7,032 nucleotides of DNA from JANNOG01 sp050329415 (GCA_050329415.1 JBHJOS010000014.1:1-7032); one strand, 5' to 3'; shown: positions 1 through 5,875, counted from the stretch's first letter. Numbers and translations: made by a program. Notes: a model not told the origin generated them from the letters alone.

Positions 1-38
1 CGCCCCCGCCGGCGCCATCACCGGCCCGCCCTCCCCCT

Positions 39-230
39 CGGCGAGTGACGGCAATCGCCGACGGACGACCACCCCCACCCCCGGCGAGTGACGGCAATCG
101 CCGACGAACGACCACCCGATCCCCGGCGAGTGACGGCAATCGCCGACGAACGACCACCCCCACCCCGGCGAGTGACGGCAATCGCCGACGGACGACCACC
201 TCCACCCCGGCGAGTGGCGGCAATCGCCGA
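39..230. repeat. Tandem 42-43 bp repeats with internal hairpin, upstream of flhA
   Basis: There are four full units (39-81, 82-123, 124-165, 166-207) and a partial fifth (208-230). The first is 43 bp and the next three are 42 bp. The first 35 bases are almost invariant; the last 7-8 bases vary in a C-rich tract (CCCACCCC, CGATCCC, CCCACCC, TCCACCC). Each unit begins with a 6-bp inverted repeat, CGGCGA and TCGCCG, separated by the 10-base GTGACGGCAA (GTGGCGGCAA in the fifth). Every copy of GGCGAGTGA contains a stop in one frame, so an upstream gene, probably flhB by usual gene order, could end here: one open frame from base 2 stops at 89-91 and another from base 1 stops at 46-48. I cannot tell which, if either, is real. 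The last copy runs straight into AGGAGGGGGG (230-239). The role is unknown; mRNA hairpins between flhB and flhA or a DNA-binding array are possibilities. Confidence 0.9.
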
Positions 231-368
231 GGAGGGGGGTGAGACGACTCAAGTCCGGAGCCGGTCAGGTCGAGAACACACGCGCCAGGACGGCACCGCC
301 GAGGCAACGGACCTGCCCCGCGAAACCGGCGGCACGCGCGCGTGCCGCCCCCGGCAGCGCCTCGCTGC

Positions 369-374
369 GGAAGG
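369..374 (+). promoter_or_regulatory. Ribosome binding site supporting the GTG start of flhA at 383
   Basis: GGAAGG lies 8 bases before GTG at 383, which gives FlhA its normal N-terminus. A stronger-looking AGGAGG at 230-235 sits only 3 bases before another in-frame GTG at 239. Starting there would add 48 residues rich in Arg, Ala and Pro that have no counterpart in FlhA. I therefore prefer 383, but use of the upstream site is not excluded. Confidence 0.55.
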
Positions 375-382
375 CAGGTCCC

Positions 383-2434
383 GTGACGTCGTCCCGCTTC
401 GGCCAGTACGCCGTGCCGGTGGGCGTCGTCGGGGTCGTCCTCCTGCTCGTCGTCCCGGTCCCTGCCCTGGTCCTCGACGTCCTCATCGCCATCAACATCG
501 CGCTGTCGCTGCTGGCGCTGCTCACCTCGATGTACGTCCAGCGGCCCTTGGACTTCTCGGTCTTCCCGTCCCTGTTGCTGGTCCTCACCCTGTTCCGGCT
601 CGGCCTCAACGTCGCGTCGACCCGGCTCGTCCTGCTCAACGGCTACGCCGGCGCCGTCATCGCCGCCTTCGGCGAGGTGGTCATCGGTGCGTCGGTCGTC
701 ATCGGCCTGGTGATCTTCGCGATCCTCATCGTCATCCAGTTCGCGGTCATCACCAACGGCGCCACCCGGGTGGCGGAGGTCGGGGCCAGGTTCACCCTCG
801 ACGCCATGCCGGGCAAGCAGATGGCCATCGACGCCGATCTCAACGCCGGGATCATCGACGAGTCCGAGGCGAAGCGCCGACGCGAGGAGATCTCGCAGGA
901 GGCGGACTTCTACGGCGCGATGGACGGCGCCTCGAAGTTCGTCAAGGGCGACGCCATCGCCGCGGTCATCATCACCCTCATCAACCTCGTCGGGGGGTTC
1001 GCCGTCGGCATGCTCCAGCAGGGGATGGGCTGGGCCGAGGCACTCGAGACGTACTCACTGCTCACCGTCGGCGACGGCATCGTGTCCCAGGTCCCGGCCC
1101 TGCTGCTGTCCGTCGCCACCGGTCTGGTCGTCACCCGCGCCGCGACCGACGCCGACATGGGGACCGAGACCGCGGGCCAGCTCCTGCGCAGCCCCCGGGC
1201 CCTGTACATCTCTGCCGGGGCGGTCGGGGGCCTCGCGCTCGTCCCGGGACTGCCCACGCTGCTCTTCCTCGGCCTCGCCGGGGTGCTCGTGCTCGCCGCC
1301 CAGGCGTCCGCGCGTCGGGCGGCAGCTCCGGCCATCGCCGAGCCCGACGGCGACGACGCCCCGACGATCGAGCCGGACAGCCCCGAGGCGCTCGCCGAGG
1401 ACATGCGGGTGGACCCGCTGGAGATCGTCCTGGCCGCCGACCTCGTCGACCTCGTCGACCCGGCGAGCGGGGGGGACCTCCTGGAGCGGGTGCGGTCGCT
1501 GCGCCGGAAGGTGGCGCTCGAGCTCGGCCTCGTCCTGCCTCCGGTCCGGACCCGCGACAGTCTCGACCTGCCGGCGGCCACCTACGTCGTGCGGATCTCG
1601 GGCATCGAGGTCGGCCGGGGCCAGGCCCCGCCCGGACAGGCGCTCGCGCTCGGCGAGAACCTCGCCGGCCTGCCGGGCCGGGCCGTCGTCGAGCCAGTCT
1701 TCGGCCTGAGCGGGAAGTGGGTCCCCGAGGAGCTGCGGCACCAGGCAGAGCTGACCGGCGCAACGGTCGTCGACCGGGCCTCGGTGGTCATCACCCACCT
1801 GTCGGAGCTGGTCCGGATGCACGCCGCGCGTCTGCTGTCGCGGGAGGACGTCAAGGCCCTCGCCGAGGCGCTCAAGCGGACCCACCCCACGGTGGTCGAG
1901 GAGCTGACCGACGGCCCGGCCGGTCTCGCCGACCTCCAGGCGGTCCTCGGGGCACTGCTCGACGAGCGGGTCCCCGTCCGCGACCTGCCCCGGATCGTCG
2001 AGGCGGTGTCCGTCCAGGCGGCCGCGGGCCTGGACCGCGACGCACTCGTGGAGGCGGCCCGGGCCGGGCTCGGCCCCGCCGTGGCGGCCTCGTTCGCCGT
2101 CGACGGGGTGCTCCAGGCGGTCACCGTCGACCCGCTGCTGGAGCAGACGTTCGTCGAGAGCCTGCGAGCGGGGGAGGCCGGGCGGCCGGTCCTCGCGCTC
2201 GACCCCCAGATCGCCGACCGCTTCCTCACCGCCCTGGCGTCACGCGTCGGCGCGTGCGAGGAGGAGGGCCGCAGCCCTGTTCTGGCCTGCGCCCCGGCAC
2301 TGCGCCCGGCGGTGCGCCGGCTGGTGTCCGCGGCGCTGCCGCACCTGCCGGTCCTGTCGTACACCGAAGCCGGCCTCGCGCCGCGCGTGGAGACCCTCGG
2401 GACGGTGAGCTGTGCCCCAGCACCTGTTGTTTGA
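383..2434 (+). CDS. flhA: Flagellar export apparatus membrane protein FlhA
   Basis: FlhA forms the inner-membrane export ring of the flagellar type III secretion apparatus; its cytoplasmic domain docks export substrates with their chaperones. The product is 683 aa, close to the usual family length of about 690. The N-terminal half (about residues 10-310) carries the expected hydrophobic segments, and the FHIPEP signature RLGLNVASTRLVL is complete at residues 72-84. The conserved PGKQMAIDAD block is at 143-152 and MDGASKFVKGD at 180-190. D190 is the likely counterpart of the proton-coupling aspartate of Salmonella FlhA. An acidic linker (about 315-345) leads into the cytoplasmic export-gate domain, which runs to the C-terminus. 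The start is GTG at 383, where homology begins, with GGAAGG upstream. The 3' end overlaps the next gene by 23 bp, indicating one operon and translational coupling. The 144-bp stretch 239-382 is open in frame but Arg/Ala/Pro-rich and unlike FlhA. Identification is secure; the start is less so. Confidence 0.97.
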   Translation: MTSSRFGQYAVPVGVVGVVLLLVVPVPALVLDVLIAINIALSLLALLTSMYVQRPLDFSVFPSLLLVLTLFRLGLNVASTRLVLLNGYAGAVIAAFGEVVIGASVVIGLVIFAILIVIQFAVITNGATRVAEVGARFTLDAMPGKQMAIDADLNAGIIDESEAKRRREEISQEADFYGAMDGASKFVKGDAIAAVIITLINLVGGFAVGMLQQGMGWAEALETYSLLTVGDGIVSQVPALLLSVATGLVVTRAATDADMGTETAGQLLRSPRALYISAGAVGGLALVPGLPTLLFLGLAGVLVLAAQASARRAAAPAIAEPDGDDAPTIEPDSPEALAEDMRVDPLEIVLAADLVDLVDPASGGDLLERVRSLRRKVALELGLVLPPVRTRDSLDLPAATYVVRISGIEVGRGQAPPGQALALGENLAGLPGRAVVEPVFGLSGKWVPEELRHQAELTGATVVDRASVVITHLSELVRMHAARLLSREDVKALAEALKRTHPTVVEELTDGPAGLADLQAVLGALLDERVPVRDLPRIVEAVSVQAAAGLDRDALVEAARAGLGPAVAASFAVDGVLQAVTVDPLLEQTFVESLRAGEAGRPVLALDPQIADRFLTALASRVGACEEEGRSPVLACAPALRPAVRRLVSAALPHLPVLSYTEAGLAPRVETLGTVSCAPAPVV

Positions 2435-4253
2435 AGGACCCGATCTCGAGGCGCTGCTGACCCAGGTGCGCGCCGAGCACGGAGCCGCGGCCCGGATCGT
2501 CAAGGCCGAGCGGGTGCGGACCGGGGGAGTGGCGGGGTTCTTCGCCCGGCAGACCTACGAGCTCACCGTGTCCGTCGCGAGGGCGTCGGACCCGGAGCGG
2601 GACCAGGTGCCGGTGCGGGACCCGGCGTCGGTGCGGGACCAGGTGCCGGTCCGGCCCGGTCCGGCGCGGGCCGGTGGCTCGGTCCAGGCGGCCCGGGCCG
2701 GCTGGCGACCCGCCGCCCGCTCCGCGCCGGTGCCCCCGCCGCATCCGGCCGCCGACGGGTCGCTCGACGGGTCCGACGACCCGTTCGAGGTCCTCCTGGC
2801 CCGGGTCGAGGCCCGGGAGCAAGGCACACCGGCCGTGGCGCCCCGGACCGCGGTGACGGCAGCCGACGGTCCCGCGCCACGGCCCCCCGGTCGGGTCGTC
2901 GCGCCCCCCGCCGAGTCGGTGCCCGAGCCGGTGACGGACCCGGGCGGGGACGCTCCGCCGCGACCGGGGGAAGCGACCTTCGACGACGTGCTCGCCTCCG
3001 TCCGGGCGCAGCTGGGGATGACCGAGCAGCCGGTCCGGGCCGGCGAGCTGCCGCAGCCGCGGATCGTCCCGGCCTCGGACGTCGCGCGGGACTGGCGCCC
3101 GGCCCGGCTCGTCACCTCGCCGCCCGAGTCCGACGATCGCCCGGTGTCGGAGATCGTCTCCGAGATCGTGGCGCGGGTCGAGAGCAGCACCGGCCTGCGC
3201 GGTCCGTCGGGCGACCCGACGGTCGCGCCCGCCGCGATCGCCCCCGACGTCCCGGGCGCCGGCCCGGAGCCCGACCCGGAGGGCCTGCTCGGGGACGAGT
3301 CCGGCGCGCTGCTCGAGCATCTGCCGAGTCGGTTCCCGGTCGGCGACGGCGCCGAGGACCTCGCGGGACCCACTGTCCTCGATCTTCGCGGGCTCGAGTC
3401 GACGGACCTCGTGGCCGACCCCGAGCAGCATCGACCAGACCCCGACCCCGACCCGGACCCCGACCCGGACCCCGCTGCCCCGCCCGCCGTCCCCGCCGCA
3501 CCCGCCGAGCCCGGTGCTCCCGGTGGCCGCGGGGCGGCCGGGGCGGCCGGGGCGGCCGGGGTGTCAGTGGGCACGGATGCCGGCCTGCTCGACCGGGCGA
3601 GGGCACTCGGCCTGCCCGCTGACCTCGCCGAGGCGGCCGCGGAGGAAGCCTCGGCGGCCGGACCGCTGGCGGGCGACCTGCTGCCGGTGGTCGTCGGTCG
3701 TCGCCTGGCGCCGACTCGGTCGGTGATCATCGGACCGGGGGCGATCCTCGTGGTGGCGGGGCCGGCGGACGTGCTGGCCGACCACGTCGCCCCGGTGACC
3801 GCCCTGTCTGGCTCGCCCGGCGCAGCCGTCCGGGCGCTCCGGGCGGTCCCCGGGGTCGCGGACGGCGACACCCTGGCCGGTCCGGACTCCGTGCCGGGCG
3901 AGGCGGCCCGGGCCGCCGCAGCGGGTGCGCCCCTGGTCCTGCTCCTCCCGGTCGACGCGACTCTGGCCGGGGCACGTCGCGCCGCACGGACGATCAGGGA
4001 GGTCGGCGCGGTGGGCGTGCTCGGGGTCCGGGACGCCCAGGCCGGGGCGGGCCCTGCGGCCCGGTGGCTGGACGACCTCACCGGTGGCGACGCCGTCCGG
4101 GGCCGGTGGCTCGCCCTCGTGGGGTGCGGCGACGTCGCAGCGGCAGCCGGGATCGCGGCAGCGGTCGACGTGGTGCTGCTCGACGGCCGCCCGGCCGGGG
4201 CGGGAACCTGGACCGCGATGCTCGTCGACGCCCCGGCGCCGGCTGAGTCGTGA
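2412..4253 (+). CDS. FlhF-like flagellar protein with degenerate GTPase domain
   Basis: The 613-aa product begins like actinobacterial FlhF proteins: residues 1-55 contain LFEGPDLEALLTQVRAEHG, then ARIVKAERVRTGGVAGFFAR. The middle (about 60-395) is Pro/Arg/Ala/Gly-rich and probably disordered, with short possible helices (FEVLLARVEAR; FDDVLASVRAQLG) and six Asp-Pro pairs at 343-354. The C-terminal part (about 395-610) is Ala/Val-rich and laid out like an SRP-type NG domain. However, the expected P-loop GPTGxGKT is replaced by GPADVLADH at 450-458, and the G4 TKxD by GVRD at 538-541. No other P-loop is present, so GTP binding is unlikely. FlhF normally helps set flagellar position and number; here a structural or scaffolding role is inference. 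The start GTG overlaps the end of flhA by 23 bp, and the stop overlaps the next gene as GTGA. Neighbours and the N-terminal domain support a flagellar role; the pseudo-GTPase reading rests on a by-eye alignment. Confidence 0.8.
   Translation: MPQHLLFEGPDLEALLTQVRAEHGAAARIVKAERVRTGGVAGFFARQTYELTVSVARASDPERDQVPVRDPASVRDQVPVRPGPARAGGSVQAARAGWRPAARSAPVPPPHPAADGSLDGSDDPFEVLLARVEAREQGTPAVAPRTAVTAADGPAPRPPGRVVAPPAESVPEPVTDPGGDAPPRPGEATFDDVLASVRAQLGMTEQPVRAGELPQPRIVPASDVARDWRPARLVTSPPESDDRPVSEIVSEIVARVESSTGLRGPSGDPTVAPAAIAPDVPGAGPEPDPEGLLGDESGALLEHLPSRFPVGDGAEDLAGPTVLDLRGLESTDLVADPEQHRPDPDPDPDPDPDPAAPPAVPAAPAEPGAPGGRGAAGAAGAAGVSVGTDAGLLDRARALGLPADLAEAAAEEASAAGPLAGDLLPVVVGRRLAPTRSVIIGPGAILVVAGPADVLADHVAPVTALSGSPGAAVRALRAVPGVADGDTLAGPDSVPGEAARAAAAGAPLVLLLPVDATLAGARRAARTIREVGAVGVLGVRDAQAGAGPAARWLDDLTGGDAVRGRWLALVGCGDVAAAAGIAAAVDVVLLDGRPAGAGTWTAMLVDAPAPAES
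2597..2650 (+). repeat. In-frame 36-bp spaced direct repeat inside the FlhF-like gene
   Basis: The 18-mer GCGGGACCAGGTGCCGGT occurs at 2597-2614 and again at 2633-2650, exactly 36 bp (12 codons) apart, so the protein repeats RDQVPVR. It marks an expansion-prone linker just after the N-terminal domain. Confidence 0.85.
3438..3473 (+). repeat. Asp-Pro codon repeat, six pairs
   Basis: Six consecutive GAC-CCN codon pairs encode (DP)6 at residues 343-354 of the FlhF-like protein, followed by a Pro/Ala-rich stretch. This is likely a stiff extended linker between the N-terminal and C-terminal parts. Confidence 0.9.
3531..3557 (+). repeat. Three tandem copies of GGGGCGGCC
   Basis: The 9-base unit GGGGCGGCC is repeated three times without interruption (3531-3539, 3540-3548, 3549-3557) and encodes Gly-Ala-Ala triplets in the linker of the FlhF-like protein. 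Copy-number change here would stay in frame. Confidence 0.9.
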
Positions 4254-4450
4254 TCCGGTTCGCCCCCGCGCTGGGCTTGCTGCTGGCATCCCCGGTCGTC
4301 GTGGAGGCCCTGCTCGGCCGCCGGACCGTGGACGACGCGCTCCTCGCGTTGCTGGTGGGGGTGGTCGCGGCCGGTGTCGGGCTGTCCCTGCTCGGCGTGG
4401 CGACCCGACGGGCGCCCGAGCCACCGGCCCGCACCGACGACGAGCCCTGA
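4250..4450 (+). CDS. Small two-helix membrane protein in the flagellar operon
   Basis: I do not recognise this 66-aa protein. It has two hydrophobic segments, about residues 6-22 (PALGLLLASPVVVEALL) and 29-48 (DALLALLVGVVAAGVGLSLL). A short polar turn (GRRTVDD) lies between them and a charged Pro-rich tail (RRAPEPPARTDDEP) follows. Its GTG overlaps the stop of the FlhF-like gene as GTGA, so it is almost certainly translated by coupling and belongs to the same operon. There is no convincing Shine-Dalgarno sequence of its own. Third codon positions are nearly all G or C, as in its neighbours. Both ends of the helical hairpin may face the cytoplasm, given the Arg pairs after helix 2. A helper of the export apparatus is possible from position alone; nothing in the sequence proves it. 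Confidence 0.75.
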   Translation: MIRFAPALGLLLASPVVVEALLGRRTVDDALLALLVGVVAAGVGLSLLGVATRRAPEPPARTDDEP

Positions 4451-4463
4451 CCTCCGCCCGGGC

Positions 4464-4500
4464 CGCCCCCCGCTCGGGGCCGACCCCCGCGCGGGGGGCG
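4464..4500 (+). terminator. GC-rich hairpin after the flagellar operon
   Basis: CGCCCCCCGC (4464-4473) pairs perfectly with GCGGGGGGCG (4491-4500), a 10-bp all-GC stem with a 17-base loop, starting 13 bases after the stop of the small membrane protein gene. No T-tract follows, which is common for actinobacterial terminator-like hairpins. It could end or attenuate transcription from the flagellar operon before csrA. Confidence 0.5.
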
Positions 4501-4503
4501 ATT

Positions 4504-4566
4504 GGATGGTTGCGTCCGCCTGAGGACCGTCGTGAAGGGGCGGATGGGTGGTTGCACCCCTGAGGA
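4504..4566 (+). promoter_or_regulatory. Tandem paired hairpin/CTGAGGA motif in the csrA leader
   Basis: Two similar elements lie in tandem. Element 1 is stem GGATG (4504-4508), loop GTTG, stem CGTCC (4513-4517), then GC and CTGAGGA (4520-4526). Element 2 is stem GGGTG (4546-4550), loop GTTG, stem CACCC (4555-4559), then CTGAGGA (4560-4566). The stems differ at two paired positions but stay paired (A-U versus G-C, U-G versus U-A), which points to selection on RNA structure. The shared TGGTTGC cores are 42 bp apart. GGA triplets fall at 4504, 4524, 4542 and 4564; GGA is the core of CsrA-binding sites, so autoregulation of csrA is a reasonable inference. Alternatively the pair is a direct-repeat operator in DNA. 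I do not recognise it as a known riboswitch. Confidence 0.5.
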
Positions 4567-4595
4567 GTGGGCTCCGGGCGCGCCGAGCGCGATGA

Positions 4596-4621
4596 TTGTC
4601 ACGCAGTGCACTGCATGACAA
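4596..4621. promoter_or_regulatory. 26-bp near-perfect palindrome just upstream of csrA
   Basis: TTGTCA (4596-4601) and TGACAA (4616-4621) flank a central GCAGTGCACTGC (4603-4614). Twelve of 13 base pairs match; only C4602/A4615 fails. The palindrome ends 9 bases before the csrA start. TTGTCA resembles a -35 box and would place a poor -10 (CAACCT, 4619-4624) 17 bp downstream, giving a start of transcription at about the csrA GTG. It is either an operator for a dimeric repressor or, if transcribed, a strong hairpin in front of csrA. No known operator class matches with certainty. Confidence 0.6.
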
Positions 4622-4630
4622 CCTTCTGTA

Positions 4631-4912
4631 GTGCTGGTGCTGACGCGGCGGACGGGCGACTCGATCGTCATCGACGGCCGCATCGTCGTCACCGTGCTCG
4701 ACGTGCGCGGCGAGGTCGTCCGGGTGGGCGTCGATGCCCCCCGCGAGATCCAGATCCACCGCGCCGAGATCTACCGGGCCCTGCAGGAGGCCAACCAGGC
4801 CGCCGCGGCCGACTCCGGCGACGACGCTGCCGCAGCTCTGCAGGCCCTCGTGGCCCGCCGGGGCCGGCGGACCGGCGACTCGCGCCCGCCCGGGCCGGGC
4901 GCCAGAGGCTAG
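4631..4912 (+). CDS. csrA: Carbon storage regulator CsrA with extended C-terminal tail
   Basis: CsrA is a dimeric RNA-binding protein that blocks or activates translation by binding GGA motifs. In flagellated Gram-positive bacteria it represses flagellin synthesis and is held in check by FliW. The first 57 residues match the family throughout: MLVLTRRTGDSIVIDG at the start, VRVGVDAPREIQIHR in the middle and EIYRALQEAN at the end of the core. The RNA-contacting residues L4, R6 and R44 are present. The product is 93 aa, while the core family is about 60-75; residues 58-93 form an Ala-rich then Arg/Pro/Gly-rich basic tail. The start is fixed because GTG gives the canonical N-terminus and an in-frame TGA lies at 4616-4618. 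There is no Shine-Dalgarno sequence before it (AACCTTCTGTA), so it may be leaderless or coupled to a short upstream frame. It follows the flagellar genes but is separated from them by 180 bp that carry a terminator-like hairpin and likely its own control region. Confidence 0.96.
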   Translation: MLVLTRRTGDSIVIDGRIVVTVLDVRGEVVRVGVDAPREIQIHRAEIYRALQEANQAAAADSGDDAAAALQALVARRGRRTGDSRPPGPGARG

Positions 4913-5157
4913 ACCCTCTCGCGGGGCCGGACCCGGGATTCCGGCCGCCGGGCGTGACGGGCCGAGGCCGGGGCGGCGAGCCGACCGGCTGAGGGCCGCG
5001 CGTCCGGTGACGGCCCCGCGACGATGCGAGCCCCGACCGCCTGCCCGGCAACGGCGAACCCGGCCGCGACCAGCACGATGTCCTTCCACACGTACTGCGC
5101 CAGTGGTTCGCGCAGTGCCGACGCGCCGGGACCCTGGACAACGGGGTCGGGGTCGCC
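4909..5157 (-). pseudogene. Probable remnant of a DoxX/DUF417-like membrane protein (C-terminal end)
   Basis: The minus strand reads GDPDPVVQGPG, then REPLAQYVWKDIVLVAAGFA and VAGQAVGARI. The YVxKDxVLxAAG pattern, followed by a hydrophobic helix, resembles the last helix of DoxX/DUF417-like membrane proteins. Over 5011-5100 this frame has G or C at 28 of 30 third positions, as real genes here do, but the bias is lost above about 5100. The open frame can be extended to a GTG at 5238, giving 109 aa, yet the extra part looks non-coding and the earlier helices of the family are missing. The frame ends in TAG at 4909-4911, overlapping the csrA stop tail to tail. I read it as a truncated remnant; a short real membrane protein is the alternative. 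Confidence 0.3.
4925..4946 (+). terminator. GC-rich hairpin 12 bases after csrA
   Basis: GGCCGGA (4925-4931) pairs with TCCGGCC (4940-4946) around an 8-base loop. A weaker AGAGG/CCTCT stem (4904-4908, 4915-4919) spans the csrA stop codon. There is no T-tract. It is a plausible end of the csrA transcript. Confidence 0.4.
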
Positions 5158-5247
5158 AACGAGGAGCAGGGTGCCCCGATCCTGGTGTGCTCCGGCCCGA
5201 GGCAGCCATGGGAGGACCTGTGGCCCCAGATACGCCACTTGGACTGA
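5101..5247 (+). pseudogene. Possible C-terminal fragment of an unknown protein
   Basis: From 5101 to the TGA at 5245-5247 the plus strand reads QWFAQCRRAG, TLDNGVGVANEEQGAPILVC, then SGPRQPWEDLWPQIRHLD. The mixed, ordinary composition and G/C at 44 of 48 third positions contrast with the Arg/Pro-rich shadows around it. There is no start codon: the frame is open upstream only to a stop at 5008-5010, and 5011-5100 fits the opposite strand better. It therefore looks like the tail of a gene whose front has been lost. I do not recognise the family. Confidence 0.3.
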
Positions 5248-5294
5248 TCGCGCTCACCAACTCGGGGTCCGAGGTCGAGGCGCGCGCCCGCCGA

Positions 5295-5312
5295 CCCGGG
5301 CGTCAGCCCGGG
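5295..5312 (-). terminator. Hairpin with the SUKH gene stop codon in its loop
   Basis: CCCGGGC (5295-5301) and GCCCGGG (5306-5312) form a perfect 7-bp stem with a 4-base loop. On the minus strand the loop is TGAC and contains the TGA stop of the SUKH gene. It probably ends or protects the 3' end of the nuclease/SUKH transcript. There is no T-tract. Confidence 0.45.
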
Positions 5313-5875
5313 GCGGCCGGGACGAACCGCGGGTCGTCGCCGGGGAACCGGTCGGGGAACTCGGGTGGACGCAGGCTCCCGTCGACGAGACCGAGAAGCA
5401 GATGGGCGAGCGAGCGCGCCACGGTCCGGACCGTCCGACCCCGGGCCTCCAGCAGAGCGACCGGCCAAGAGTCGGGGGAGTCCCTGGTCAGCCACCACAG
5501 CTCGTCGCCGTTGTCCGTGCGCCCGAGGGGGAGCACGCCACCCGGAGCGGGATGCGGCGGCAGAGGCATCGCGTCCTCGCCGGCGAGCCTGCGCCGCTCG
5601 GCGTACCCGGCGAGAGCGCCGTACGGGTCGCCCGCCTCGTGGCCGAGACTGCCGGGTCCAGGGGGGGCGAACGGCGAGTACACCAGCAGGAAGTCGTCGA
5701 GGCGGACCAGGCCGTAGGCATCGACGAAGCCGCGGTAGTCCGCGGGCAGCGCGGTGCCCAGGAGCCGGGTCACGGCACTCCAGTCGCCAGGCGGCCCGCC
5801 GGCGGGCGGAGCCGCCGGCGGGCACCGTCGGACGAGCGCCGCGAGGGCGTCGGCCGGGGAGGGGGAGTCCGGCAC
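5303..5875 (-). CDS. SMI1/KNR4 (SUKH) family protein, possible immunity protein
   Basis: The product is 190 aa. After a Pro/Ala-rich first 30 residues it shows the SUKH pattern: DWSAVTRLLGTALPADYRGF with a YG at 54-55, then DDFLLVYSPF (60-69). The second half has GGVLPLGRTDNGDELWWLTR followed by PDSWPVALLEARGR, and the C-terminal LAHLLLGLVDGSLRPPEFP, all typical of the family in actinobacteria. SUKH domains are widespread immunity proteins against nuclease and other polymorphic toxins, binding and neutralising the toxin in the cytoplasm; some members have other roles. Here it lies 8 bp downstream of a secreted nuclease on the same strand, so it is very likely co-transcribed and translated by re-initiation. 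Its GTG has only a weak AGG immediately before it. Family assignment is firm; immunity to the adjacent nuclease is inference from position. Confidence 0.85.
   Translation of the reverse strand: MPDSPSPADALAALVRRCPPAAPPAGGPPGDWSAVTRLLGTALPADYRGFVDAYGLVRLDDFLLVYSPFAPPGPGSLGHEAGDPYGALAGYAERRRLAGEDAMPLPPHPAPGGVLPLGRTDNGDELWWLTRDSPDSWPVALLEARGRTVRTVARSLAHLLLGLVDGSLRPPEFPDRFPGDDPRFVPAAPG

Noticed and set aside
39..230. CRISPR array
   Set aside because: The variable parts are only 7-8 bases and nearly identical C-rich tracts; there are no spacers of 30 or more bases and no cas genes.
45..242. 65-codon open frame made only of the tandem repeats
   Set aside because: It is a product of the 42-bp periodicity, which keeps frames open; no ribosome binding site and no protein-like composition outside the repeat.
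88..2460. 790-codon open frame in the plus strand over flhA
   Set aside because: It is an Arg/Pro/Gly-rich shadow of flhA in another frame with no domain; FlhA in the overlapping frame is unmistakable.
4451..4630. Cyclic di-GMP or other known riboswitch before csrA
   Set aside because: The conserved GEMM sequence elements and three-way architecture are absent; the element consists of two short repeated hairpins instead.
4451..4630. FliA (sigma-28) promoter for csrA
   Set aside because: No TAAA plus GCCGATAA-like pair is present at the right spacing.
2555..5260. 901-codon open frame on the minus strand
   Set aside because: It runs antisense through the FlhF-like gene, the small membrane gene and csrA, and is Ser/Arg/Thr-rich low complexity typical of antisense frames in GC-rich DNA.
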